NCBI GenBank assembly: GCA_017432025.1
Contig: JAFRJX010000005.1
Location: 26,265 to 90,264, forward strand
Source of the DNA: Candidatus Saccharimonadota bacterium
Lineage (GTDB): Bacteria > Patescibacteriota > Saccharimonadia > Saccharimonadales > Saccharimonadaceae
Length of the DNA: 64,000 nt
Direction: 5' to 3'
Shown here: in pieces, positions 18,601 to 26,223 of the stretch
Position numbering within the stretch: position 1 is the stretch's first letter
Layout of the letters: each line of letters begins with the position of its first letter
The notes under the pieces: generated by a model
The model's input: the letters and a program-made list of their open reading frames with translations, nothing else
What the model was told of the DNA's origin: nothing
Database searches by the model: none
Program-made: the position numbers and the translations under genes

Positions 18601-19698
18601 TTTTGAAACGAAATAAGATTTACCATCGCGAAAATCAATTAACGAATACTGCGTTCCGACCGTCATCGAATTAATCACGGTTTCATTCATATCCTGCATA
18701 CACACCGCATCCGTGCTTGTTACACCTCGACCAATCGTCTTAGCCGCCTTATTACAGGCATAATTCGAATGCCACATCGCATAAAGATTAATCGTGCTAG
18801 TATCCCTGGTGTAGTCTATTGTGTATTCCATCCCAGCATCATATTGTCTACTTTTACAACCATCCCCACCCGGCTCATCATGCGGCATAATCGTACACCA
18901 ACCGATAAACGTATAGTGCTCACGTTCCGGAATCGTATCCGGTAATGAAATCGTCTCCGCCGAAACTGCCTCACCCGAAAACGACTGCGGGAGCCCCGTC
19001 ACAATATCATCCGCCGTGCCAGAAAGGAAGTTCACTACATATGGCGCTGGGTTTGCAACATACTCGAGCACAAATGTTTCGTTCAAATACTCACCCGCCG
19101 GAAGTGAAGCATCTACTCTTAAGCCAAAGCCAATTTTATATTCCTTGATTGAAATATTAGCTGCCGTAGTCTGATCGAGCACCACCGACGCTGTCGAAGG
19201 AGCTTGAAATTCCGTATTATCAGACGAGTTATACTTGCTTGGCTTATATCCCCAACGGTTGTTCAACGTCGTGTTACTAGAAGCACCAAAATCCGCTGCC
19301 GATATCGCATTCGTAATTGCCAGAATGTTGCCACCCCGGTTTCCGTACATCGCCGAGTCAGTAGTCTTTGCCATCAAGGTATACCCGGTGTAGTTATCGG
19401 TGGCGATACCAAAACTAATATCTTCCGCCGAAGTACTCGACACAAAATTGCCATTTGGACTGGTCGGCGTTACCTCAAGAGTCACCGAATCCTGAATCGA
19501 ATAAAAGTTCAGACTACTAGCCCCCCAAGTCGAACCAGCCGCCATCGTAACATTCGTTGAATTTGTGATTGGACTAACCGTCAGAATGAAAACTATAAAT
19601 AAAATAACAGACGCAAAAACTGGAGCAATTCCGAGTAATCTCTGTTTTTTAATAAACGAGAGCTCCAAACCTTTGATTTTATATCTGTTTTTTAGCAT
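15697..19698 (-). CDS. Giant cell-surface protein with InlB-type repeats and three FISUMP modules
   Basis: This 1333-aa protein is anchored by one N-terminal membrane helix (about residues 20-46) and otherwise faces outward. After a beta-rich region come an InlB B-repeat-like unit (about 222-310, FIGWCT), a FISUMP module (about 330-612, ending VRCVAR), two more B-repeat units (NTSDDGTGTSYDG and NTEVDGTGTYYGP), a second FISUMP (about 795-1080, ending VRCVLG) and a third (about 1090-1333, ending VRCILRQ). FISUMP marks are DGNCWMIENL or DGNVWMVENL, then ICPSGWHLP or ICPAGWRLP. FISUMP (Fibrobacter succinogenes major paralogous domain) has no firmly known role; binding to a surface or host is inferred. 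No clear ribosome site precedes ATG 19698. Confidence 0.88.
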   Translation of the reverse strand: MLKNRYKIKGLELSFIKKQRLLGIAPVFASVILFIVFILTVSPITNSTNVTMAAGSTWGASSLNFYSIQDSVTLEVTPTSPNGNFVSSTSAEDISFGIATDNYTGYTLMAKTTDSAMYGNRGGNILAITNAISAADFGASSNTTLNNRWGYKPSKYNSSDNTEFQAPSTASVVLDQTTAANISIKEYKIGFGLRVDASLPAGEYLNETFVLEYVANPAPYVVNFLSGTADDIVTGLPQSFSGEAVSAETISLPDTIPEREHYTFIGWCTIMPHDEPGGDGCKSRQYDAGMEYTIDYTRDTSTINLYAMWHSNYACNKAAKTIGRGVTSTDAVCMQDMNETVINSMTVGTQYSLIDFRDGKSYFVSKLNDGKVWMTQNLDFDLNSSKVYTHNNTDLGYTTNNLSSTWQPSRNTTDTISDWSSDGGTARSYDAGEKYYYPVANPAPNDDVSTTCNNASTCKHYHAGNYYNFAARSAEHITGADNQYAKMSDSVCPAGWRLPDGPSEYIYDELNNMLVLQNLVADYSNQMGVLNYETDGFDNLKLAPTYLATSGAVNGYEVYTSYDVLLSTNTIYNSGNVFMNTIDPTGFGVAQYIIKAYGLPVRCVARAGGAVTVNFNGNGATSGSKNPIVAKNGDAIKLENPFDKEHYSFVEWNTSDDGTGTSYDGDGVMVIGMSEPSTVNLYAIWRAEMVEIDCPGGYICYGSAYDDVAGTMNDGNYNLDTMSNIGYQSASDGEDVTLLASNYRRNGYGFAGWNTEVDGTGTYYGPNQTITAPNDISTNGLKLYAVWLSPSGTLQDWGGCNSLTAASYDSINGVVTAGSSSITALMDTRDSQVYAVARLADGNCWMIENLRLGVTGSDDSTKSQGFGGVFTGLAASENVEFSSSATSGNGKYTSWGVGSENTWYRIPRQNSNNVTNLAGIYATNTNLYSYGTYYTWSAAIADTTNHVNYNEHISSFTSICPSGWHLPNGAIYNKSGSYYYLADSMEATASSLASGSKFRSFPNNFVYSGNYDNNSATLRGEAGAYWTSTVNNSGSAFNLGFTSSGSLSVENAAIKAIGLSVRCVLGEVTDDTSIGDLEYMQDFVNLTNQEKQDVIDLMTTGEIYEIKDSRDEKVYSVAKLADGNVWMVENLDHDIVTTADFYTHDNTDLGYEPGSSTTFTPTNASVGYTSLSGNTVIGWGSGVNDVSSFNIGSEGGYGNYGNYYSFAAATAMDADSGYGSSDSSYLAVANSICPAGWRLPDYSNDEFDTINTFYNYGASNSDSGLIASPLYYMRSSGILNGELNQSAFGVSGGYWYNTANDTDGYIFSYGVNNAGASSAARSNGAAVRCILRQ

Positions 19699-19792
19699 TT
19701 TGTTTTTGTTTTATTTTGTTATTGCAAAATAGCTACTCCGAAAAAACTATCTTGCTCAAAGATTTAGCCATTAACATGGCCACACTACTTTT

Positions 19793-19821
19793 AGTGTATT
19801 ATATTTATGCTTTTTTGTCAA
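19793..19821 (-). promoter_or_regulatory. Promoter of the 1333-aa surface protein
   Basis: TTGACA (19816-19821) and TACACT (19793-19798) are 17 bp apart on the minus strand, followed by a leader of about 90 nt holding a GGCCAT/ATGGCT hairpin. A TATAAT five bases away is an alternative -10 but would leave a 12-bp spacer. Confidence 0.55.
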
Positions 19822-19826
19822 CCAAA

Positions 19827-22196
19827 TTAACCGAGGATTTTAAAGACTTCTTCTCTGTCTTTTTCAATTAATGCGAGTCTCGCCAAAATCTCGTTCTTAC
19901 CTATTATGATTGCACGCGCAAGCGCCGGATCGTTCTCTTTTGGCTCAAAGAATTTACAGTACTTTTCAAACTCTTCTTTCGTACGAATCGAAGCCGCCGT
20001 ATATCTTGGATAATCATCGAGTGATTTATCACCCGAAATCTTGCGGACATAATCCCAGTTCTCTTCCATCCAATTAAAGACCTTCGCTTTTACTCTTGGA
20101 TTACGGAATAGATACAGGAACAAATGGAAATGATCCTGCGGTTTCACCACTTCCGGCTTCTTCAGATAATCCATCATCTTCTCGAGCGTCTTTTCATCAC
20201 GTGCAAGCGTCGTTGCAAATAACAAATCGAATTTGATTTCCGGATTTGCGATTTTTTGATAGTCCGCAACAAACTTCTCCGCCATTTCTGGCTTTAGCCA
20301 AATCGTCGCGTCTAAAATGTCGTTTCTAATTTCTGCATCAAGCTTCGCATAGTCTTCATCAAACATTTCAGCAAGTTTCTTGATGTTTTCTTCGTCATCC
20401 GCATAGTAATCAAGTGCCATCAAAATCGAGCGAAGTCGAAGCACATTTTCGTCATCGCCTTTTCGTGTGACTAAACCAACCTCGTTTAGTTTATCCTTTA
20501 CTAAATCGAGGATAAACGCTTTGTATTTTTTCTCTTCTTTTGAATCGAAATCGAAGAAAATCTTCAAATTGCTCACAATCGAAAGAATAATTGTCCACAC
20601 CGCCGCTGAGTTTTCGTGCTTAAACTTCAAGACCAATGGAACTAATGATGCCGAAGATGCGAGTTCTGTTTTTGAAATCAAATCGCGGTCGATTAAGAGT
20701 CGGAGTTTTTCTTCCAAATTTAAATCGTCAAATCTTTCGAGTCTTTCATTAAACTCTTTTTCAGACAAATTCAAAATATAATGCCCGGACATGTCTTCAC
20801 TCACCACCGGAATTGGCCAATCAGACTTCTTCAATTCCCCGTTCAATAGAAATCTTTTTTGCATATAGCCATTCGCCGTTTTTGTGAGTACCGGATAGCC
20901 TGGCTTATCGATAAATGCGTGCATCATTTCGCCTACATCAAACTTTGCATGCGGATTAAGCGCCGCCCACAAATCATCACCGACCGTGTTACCATACTTA
21001 TATTTCGCAAAGTATTCCCGAATGCCAGCACAGAATTTATCCCAACCCATCGCGCGAATCACCATCAGCATTAATCTTGCACCTTTGGCATAGACAATCG
21101 ACGGATCAAATAGTGTCGCAATTTCTTCCGGATTATTTACATCTTGATGCACCGACTGTACACCGTCATACGCATCGCGCCTTAAAGCCGCAAGCGCATC
21201 ATTCGTAAAGAATACTTCAAAAATCTTGTATTCTGGATGGATATGGTCAACTGCATAGTATTCCATCACAGAAGCAAACGATTCATTGAGCCATAAATCG
21301 TCCCACCATTCCATCGTCACCAAATCGCCGAACCATTGGTGTGACAGCTCGTGCGCAATCGTAAGTGCTACGCCTTTTTTCGTACCAATCGTCGCATTCT
21401 TATCTGCAATTAAAGCTGATTCGCGATAAGTCACTAGTCCCCAGTTTTCCATCGCACCAGCTTCAAAATCTGGCAATGCCACCTGATCGCATTTTGCCAA
21501 CGGATATGGAATACCAAAATTATCGTCATAAAATTCCAAACTCTTTGCCGCGATTTCATTCGCAAAATCAACTGAATCAATGTCTTGGTTTAATGCCACA
21601 TAAGTCGTAATTTCCACACCATGTGCATTCTTAATTGTCTTGCCGTGGAAATGTCCAATCACCCACGCAAGTAGATATGTACTCATGCGTGGTGTCGATT
21701 CAAATACATATTTATCACCGATTTTTTCTTTCACCGGCGTGTTCGCAAGCACTAAATCATCCGCACCTTTTGGCAGTTCAATGCTTAAATCAAATACAGC
21801 CTTCGCCGCCGGTTCATCAATACAAGGAAACGCTTCGCGTGCATAATGACTTTCAAACTGAGTCGCGACAATCGTCTCAGTCTTACCTTTAAATTGGTAA
21901 GTCGAAAGATACGCGCCCTGCATATTTTCATTCAACTTACCATCGTAATTAATGACGATTTCGTGCTTACCTTTTCCAACTTCAATTTCAAGTTCATCGT
22001 TAACTGTTGTAAACTTTACAACACTCCCATCAGCTTTGACATCTTTAACATTCAATCTAACGGCATGGAATTTGATCTTGTCGGCTTTTGCTTCACCAAC
22101 AATCGTCACAACACCACCAATTATTTTCTTATTCTTATCAATTTTGAGATCCAGTGTGTACTTTTCTGGCTCAAAATATTTCAATAATCTATCCAT
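19827..22196 (-). CDS. pepN: M1-family zinc aminopeptidase
   Basis: It removes N-terminal residues from peptides in the cytoplasm. The exopeptidase motif is EAGAMENWGLVTYRE and the zinc site is HELSHQWFGDLVTMEWW followed by WLNESFA (HExxH with a distal Glu). An ERAP1-like helical C-terminal domain fills the rest of the 789 residues. There is no signal peptide. The ATG at 22196 has a GGAGGT site 4 nt upstream, and the gene follows ftsH by 21 bp, so the two are probably one transcript. Peptide use fits an organism that depends on its host for amino acids. Confidence 0.95.
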   Translation of the reverse strand: MDRLLKYFEPEKYTLDLKIDKNKKIIGGVVTIVGEAKADKIKFHAVRLNVKDVKADGSVVKFTTVNDELEIEVGKGKHEIVINYDGKLNENMQGAYLSTYQFKGKTETIVATQFESHYAREAFPCIDEPAAKAVFDLSIELPKGADDLVLANTPVKEKIGDKYVFESTPRMSTYLLAWVIGHFHGKTIKNAHGVEITTYVALNQDIDSVDFANEIAAKSLEFYDDNFGIPYPLAKCDQVALPDFEAGAMENWGLVTYRESALIADKNATIGTKKGVALTIAHELSHQWFGDLVTMEWWDDLWLNESFASVMEYYAVDHIHPEYKIFEVFFTNDALAALRRDAYDGVQSVHQDVNNPEEIATLFDPSIVYAKGARLMLMVIRAMGWDKFCAGIREYFAKYKYGNTVGDDLWAALNPHAKFDVGEMMHAFIDKPGYPVLTKTANGYMQKRFLLNGELKKSDWPIPVVSEDMSGHYILNLSEKEFNERLERFDDLNLEEKLRLLIDRDLISKTELASSASLVPLVLKFKHENSAAVWTIILSIVSNLKIFFDFDSKEEKKYKAFILDLVKDKLNEVGLVTRKGDDENVLRLRSILMALDYYADDEENIKKLAEMFDEDYAKLDAEIRNDILDATIWLKPEMAEKFVADYQKIANPEIKFDLLFATTLARDEKTLEKMMDYLKKPEVVKPQDHFHLFLYLFRNPRVKAKVFNWMEENWDYVRKISGDKSLDDYPRYTAASIRTKEEFEKYCKFFEPKENDPALARAIIIGKNEILARLALIEKDREEVFKILG

Positions 22197-22217
22197 CTTA
22201 CCTCCACACTGTTAAAT

Positions 22218-24140
22218 TTATTTGTGTAATTTTGCTACTTCTGGCAGTTTCGCATCTTTCAGAATCGGAGCGAGTTCAGCTTCCTCAAGCGTTTCATGCG
22301 CCAAGAGCTCAGCAGCTAGTTTATCGAGCACTTTCTTATTTGCTTTCAAAACGGCTTCCGCTCTCACAGCTGCTTCATCGGAAAGCTTCTTCACTTCAAG
22401 GTCAATTAATTCCGCCGTCTTTTCAGAATACGGCTTCTCGGTCGTAATTGTGTAGTATCCAGTGGCTTCGGATGGGAAGACGAGGTTACGTGTTGCGTCA
22501 CCCATACCTTCTTCAATAATCATCGACTTTGAAAGCTCCGCCACATTCTTTAGATCTGACGATGCACCAGTCGTAATAGCATCCGCACCGAAGATTAATT
22601 TCTCCGCTACACGGCCGCCCATTGCACGGGCTAAGATATCCTTTAACTCATAAATGTTCTTGTAGCTACGGTCTTCTGGTGGCAAGAACCAAGTCACACC
22701 ACCGGTTTGTCCACGCGGGATAATTGTAACTTTGTGTACTGGATCAGAATCTGGCAGTACATGACCAACCACCGCATGGCCAGCTTCGTGATAAGCCGTG
22801 ATTTTGCGTTCTTTTTCATTCATTACTTTACTCTTGCGTTCCGGACCAATTGCCACGCGTTCAAACGCTTCGGTCAAATCCTTATTTGAAATGGCTTTGT
22901 GACCTTCACGCGCTGCCGTAATTGCCGCTTCATTTGCAATGTTTGCAAGATCCGCACCAGACGAACCAGCCGTTTTTTTCGCAAGTGATTCAAGATCAAC
23001 ATCCGCTTCAATTGGTTTACCCTTGAAGTGTACCTTCAAGATTTCAAGACGATCCTTTCGTTCTGGCAAAGTCACATTCACGTGACGGTCAAAACGACCT
23101 GGACGGAGTAATGCCTTGTCAAGCATGTCCACGCGGTTTGTGGCAGCAATCACAATCACGCCAGAGTCATTATCAAAACCATCCATCTCGACGAGAATCT
23201 GGTTTAAAGTCTGCTCATCTTCGCGACCGGCACCACCTCTTGCATCACGTTTGTGCGCCACTGCATCGATTTCATCAATAAAGATAATTGATGGCGCATT
23301 TTTCTTGGCCTTACCAAACAAATCACGTACTCTTGATGCACCCACACCCACGAACATTTCCGCAAATTCTGAACCGGAAATCGAGAAGAATGGTACGCTT
23401 GCTTCACCAGCCACTGCTCTTGCCATCAAGGTTTTACCTGTACCAGGATCACCGGCGAGGAGTACGCCACGTGGAATCTTCGCACCGAGTTTTTCATACT
23501 TCTTTGGGCTCTTTAAGAAATCTACAATTTCTGCCAAATCTTGTTTCGCGGCTTCATTACCTGCCACATCTTTAAAGGTAACTTTCTTTTTGTCTGGACC
23601 ATAAAGTTGGGCTCTGGCTTTACCAAAGCTCATTGATTGACTATTGGCGGCGGAAGCTTGGCGCATCATGTACGAAAGGAACATTACGATGATTAAAATC
23701 GGCACGACCGTCATCGCAATATCAAGGATTATTCCCATTACATTGATGTCTTCTTTGTATTCAATCACTGGATAAGTTTCGTTGCACTTTACCAGTTCTT
23801 CACCTTCTAGTTTGTCGCAATAATTAATCAAACCCTGATCATAAAGCGTCCCCGACCCGTCCTTTCTGGAAGTCTCAGTTGGCACATCTTTATCCTTCAA
23901 AGTGATATCAAGATTGTTGCCAATTACTGTAATCCTAGCAATGTTTCCGTTTGGATCATTTGCTCTCTTAATGACATCAGAAATTGGGACTTCAGTTTTC
24001 TGAACTTGTCCACCTCTCTGGTTAGTAATTAAAAACATTGCAAAGCAAATAATTAGAATTGTAAAGACAATGCTTCTAATAGCATTAGACCGATTAGGCA
24101 TCGGACGACCCATATTCTTTTTTGGGGTATTTTCCGCCAC
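22218..24140 (-). CDS. ftsH: ATP-dependent zinc metalloprotease FtsH
   Basis: This membrane-anchored AAA+ protease degrades unassembled membrane proteins. It has two N-terminal membrane helices (about residues 22-41 and 135-157), an AAA domain with [32 protein letters not shown] and the second region of homology (RPGRFDRH), and the zinc site [10 protein letters not shown] in the peptidase domain. At 640 aa the length is standard. The start is a GTG at 24140 with an AAGGAGAT site 7 nt upstream; MAENTPKK follows. Confidence 0.97.
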   Translation of the reverse strand: MAENTPKKNMGRPMPNRSNAIRSIVFTILIICFAMFLITNQRGGQVQKTEVPISDVIKRANDPNGNIARITVIGNNLDITLKDKDVPTETSRKDGSGTLYDQGLINYCDKLEGEELVKCNETYPVIEYKEDINVMGIILDIAMTVVPILIIVMFLSYMMRQASAANSQSMSFGKARAQLYGPDKKKVTFKDVAGNEAAKQDLAEIVDFLKSPKKYEKLGAKIPRGVLLAGDPGTGKTLMARAVAGEASVPFFSISGSEFAEMFVGVGASRVRDLFGKAKKNAPSIIFIDEIDAVAHKRDARGGAGREDEQTLNQILVEMDGFDNDSGVIVIAATNRVDMLDKALLRPGRFDRHVNVTLPERKDRLEILKVHFKGKPIEADVDLESLAKKTAGSSGADLANIANEAAITAAREGHKAISNKDLTEAFERVAIGPERKSKVMNEKERKITAYHEAGHAVVGHVLPDSDPVHKVTIIPRGQTGGVTWFLPPEDRSYKNIYELKDILARAMGGRVAEKLIFGADAITTGASSDLKNVAELSKSMIIEEGMGDATRNLVFPSEATGYYTITTEKPYSEKTAELIDLEVKKLSDEAAVRAEAVLKANKKVLDKLAAELLAHETLEEAELAPILKDAKLPEVAKLHK

Positions 24141-24219
24141 TTTTTTATCTCCTTAACTCTTTTATTCTACCATAAAATTCCCCCGTTTTAGATAAAATGT
24201 GCTATAATAAAAGTGCCGT

Positions 24220-24295
24220 CTGGGTGTAGCACAGTTGGTAGCGCGCGACTTTTGGGAAGTCGAGGTCGCAGGTTCAAGTCCTGTCACCCAGACCA
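24220..24295 (+). tRNA. tRNA-Pro (anticodon TGG)
   Basis: The acceptor CTGGGTG pairs with CACCCAG, followed by A and encoded CCA. The anticodon arm CGACT-TTTGGGA-AGTCG presents TGG. It is 76 nt with a TATAAT box at 24203-24208. Confidence 0.95.
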
Positions 24296-24385
24296 TTAGG
24301 ACATGAGTAAAAAGAAAATGCTTGCATTTTCTTTTTTGAATGTCCGTAATGGTCTTTTGCTTTTGCGAAGCAAAAGCAAGACCAT
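24290..24385 (+). repeat. Nested inverted repeat anchored on the 3' end of tRNA-Pro(TGG)
   Basis: Three concentric stems can form: AGACCAT (24290-24296, the tRNA 3' end) with ATGGTCT (24349-24355); GGACAT (24299-24304) with ATGTCC (24340-24345); and a central terminator AAAAAGAAAATG / CATTTTCTTTTTT (24309-24337). A further hairpin (24349-24366 with 24370-24385) reuses the ATGGTCT arm, so two folds compete. The layout matches the element after tRNA-Arg at 55943. Confidence 0.8.
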
Positions 24386-24418
24386 ATCTCTATAATGTGT
24401 TATAATATACTTACACTT

Positions 24419-24494
24419 CAGGGTGTGGCGCAGTTGGTAGCGCGCAGCGTTCGGGACGCTGAGGCCGTCGGTTCAAGTCCGATCACCCTGACCA
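24419..24494 (+). tRNA. tRNA-Pro (anticodon CGG)
   Basis: The acceptor CAGGGTG pairs with CACCCTG, followed by A and CCA. The anticodon arm CAGCG-TTCGGGA-CGCTG presents CGG. It lies 123 bp after the TGG isoacceptor, with its own TATAAT at 24401-24406. Confidence 0.96.
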
Positions 24495-24495
24495 T

Positions 24496-24515
24496 ACGGC
24501 TTAGGCCGTTTTTTT
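24496..24515 (+). terminator. Terminator of tRNA-Pro(CGG)
   Basis: ACGGC and GCCGT form a stem around TTAG, followed by seven T. It overlaps the stop of the convergent 107-aa gene. Confidence 0.88.
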
Positions 24516-24837
24516 ATATTCCAAGCGCTTCGTCAGATAAAGCCGAGCTACCAAATGGCTTCTCGTATTCTTCGATATTCTGCATTACTTCGCCAAATTT
24601 CGCCGTATATTCTTTCAATACTTCTTCGGTAAATTCACCCGACTTATCAAAAGTGTATTCTTCAATCGGATCATCATCATCTTTTTCATCTTCATCCGGC
24701 AAAAAACCTGGCCTCGAACGGTCCAGATAAATGTCGCCAGAATTATGGTAAATCGCTAGTGAAATACCCGTCGTCGCGAGCGCAATTAATGCCGATGTGA
24801 TACCTAGGATTATCAATTTTCTTCCACCCTTCGACAT
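24514..24837 (-). CDS. 107-aa single-pass membrane protein, unknown function
   Basis: I do not recognise the family. A Lys/Arg start is followed by one helix (about residues 8-29, LIILGITSALIALATTGI) and an acidic outer segment with a DEDEKDDDDPIEE run (about 48-62). It is the last of three genes read from 26215; its ATG overlaps the stop of the 164-aa gene (TAATG) with a GGGGAG site, so the two are translationally coupled. The three neighbours are all small envelope proteins, which suggests a joint envelope role. Confidence 0.75.
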   Translation of the reverse strand: MSKGGRKLIILGITSALIALATTGISLAIYHNSGDIYLDRSRPGFLPDEDEKDDDDPIEEYTFDKSGEFTEEVLKEYTAKFGEVMQNIEEYEKPFGSSALSDEALGI

Positions 24838-25331
24838 TATAGTTTCTCCCCAATTGTTTTCACTAAATCAAGATGGTCATTTGCTAACTTATAAATGCTC
24901 TTCGTATCAGATTCCACGATTTTTCTGAGTTCCCTTGTCTTCACCAAAACATCATAAAATTCCGCCGGACGATTCTTACAATCCGTCGCAATTAGTCTTT
25001 CAAGCATCTTCTGGTATTCAATAAAATCAATCATGAAATTCTCACGACCCTTATTGAAGTCATTTTGATTATTCACAAAACTATCATTCGATAGAGTATT
25101 TTCACTTAGTCTCACATTAAAAGGCGTAATAAACCTAAGCTGAATCACTTCGTAATATTTTCCAAGATAAACCCTCGTCTTCGAATCTTCGTGCTGTAAT
25201 TCCTTCAAATTCTCAATAATCGTACTGCAATTCTTCGAAATTGATTCTTTCTTGGCATCAGAAACCGCTCCCACCGAAACCGGTGCCAAAGCCATCAACA
25301 TCGAAACTAGCACTAAAGCAGTTCTCTTCAT
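24837..25331 (-). CDS. 164-aa secreted helical protein, unknown function
   Basis: I do not recognise the family. It begins with a cleavable signal peptide (MKRTALVLVSMLMALAPVSVGA, cut likely after residue 22) and the mature part looks all-helical, with cysteines in KNCSTI and TDCKNRP that could pair. A TATAAT box (25338-25343) lies 6 nt before the ATG, so it can be read from its own leaderless promoter although it follows the 287-aa gene by only 20 bp. Confidence 0.8.
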   Translation of the reverse strand: MKRTALVLVSMLMALAPVSVGAVSDAKKESISKNCSTIIENLKELQHEDSKTRVYLGKYYEVIQLRFITPFNVRLSENTLSNDSFVNNQNDFNKGRENFMIDFIEYQKMLERLIATDCKNRPAEFYDVLVKTRELRKIVESDTKSIYKLANDHLDLVKTIGEKL

Positions 25332-25351
25332 ATCTAAATTATAGCACGAAC

Positions 25352-26215
25352 TTAACTCTTGCTGATGTTATCTAAGACCAAATGCCCGTCAAAGTATGAA
25401 AACTTCATTTTATAAACAGGCACTTCATCGGTGAACTTTTCAATCAAAACCTTCACATTGTATTCATCCATTGATTCGGCAATTCCACTTCCAGACACCT
25501 CGATACAGTATTGTTCTTCTTTGTCTTCTTCTTCCTTGCTATCAGCCGCCGCTTCACATGTCGGCAACACGTCGTGATAGACTTCAACTACTAAACCATC
25601 ATCCGTATAATCCGCCTTCTTGACCACCGTAAACATGCCCGAGCCCGCACCACCACCGTTGAATGGCTTCACTATATATTCATTACTACTTTCCGTATAT
25701 TCAAAAGTATCACCGTGTGAAACCGCATAGTTTTGCTTTGGCACGCTCGTGCTAAGCTTAAACAATCTCTTGTAAGCCTCATCTAATCCGGAATAAGCCA
25801 CCTTATAGCTAATTACACCTTGAGCCTCCGTGGTTGTAATACTGGTCGGACGTACATTCTGATATGCAATTTCAATCTTCGCTTCATCTGTCAAACCGTA
25901 TTCAAACACCGTGTTTAAATAATTAAATGTCCCGATATACGGCTTAATAATTGAGCGTGCTACTTCCTTTGAAATTGTTTTAACTTCCTTCGTTTCCGTA
26001 CAGCCGGTACCTTTAGCTTCTTCAACTGCCTTCGCGCATTCGGCTTTCGCCTCCTCAACTTCACTATTTCTCGCCATCATCTCGTAAACGCCAAAGATTA
26101 CACCGGCAATTGCCGCGATGAATAACATTATTCCCATCGCAATTACTAAACCGAATTTATTCCCCTCTTTCTTCGGCCCACTATATCCGCGCATCATTAT
26201 CTCTTCAGGTTGCAT
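25352..26215 (-). CDS. 287-aa membrane-anchored extracellular protein, unknown function
   Basis: I do not recognise the family. A 20-residue cytoplasmic start is followed by one membrane helix (about residues 22-46) and a large outer domain with four cysteines spread as ECAKA, GCTET, PTCEAA and QYCIEV, plus an acidic EEEDKEEQ loop. The start has a GGAGGG site 3-4 nt before the ATG. It lies 8 bp after the 1099-aa surface protein gene, so the two are probably cotranscribed. Confidence 0.78.
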   Translation of the reverse strand: MQPEEIMMRGYSGPKKEGNKFGLVIAMGIMLFIAAIAGVIFGVYEMMARNSEVEEAKAECAKAVEEAKGTGCTETKEVKTISKEVARSIIKPYIGTFNYLNTVFEYGLTDEAKIEIAYQNVRPTSITTTEAQGVISYKVAYSGLDEAYKRLFKLSTSVPKQNYAVSHGDTFEYTESSNEYIVKPFNGGGAGSGMFTVVKKADYTDDGLVVEVYHDVLPTCEAAADSKEEEDKEEQYCIEVSGSGIAESMDEYNVKVLIEKFTDEVPVYKMKFSYFDGHLVLDNISKS

Positions 26216-26223
26216 ATCCCTCC

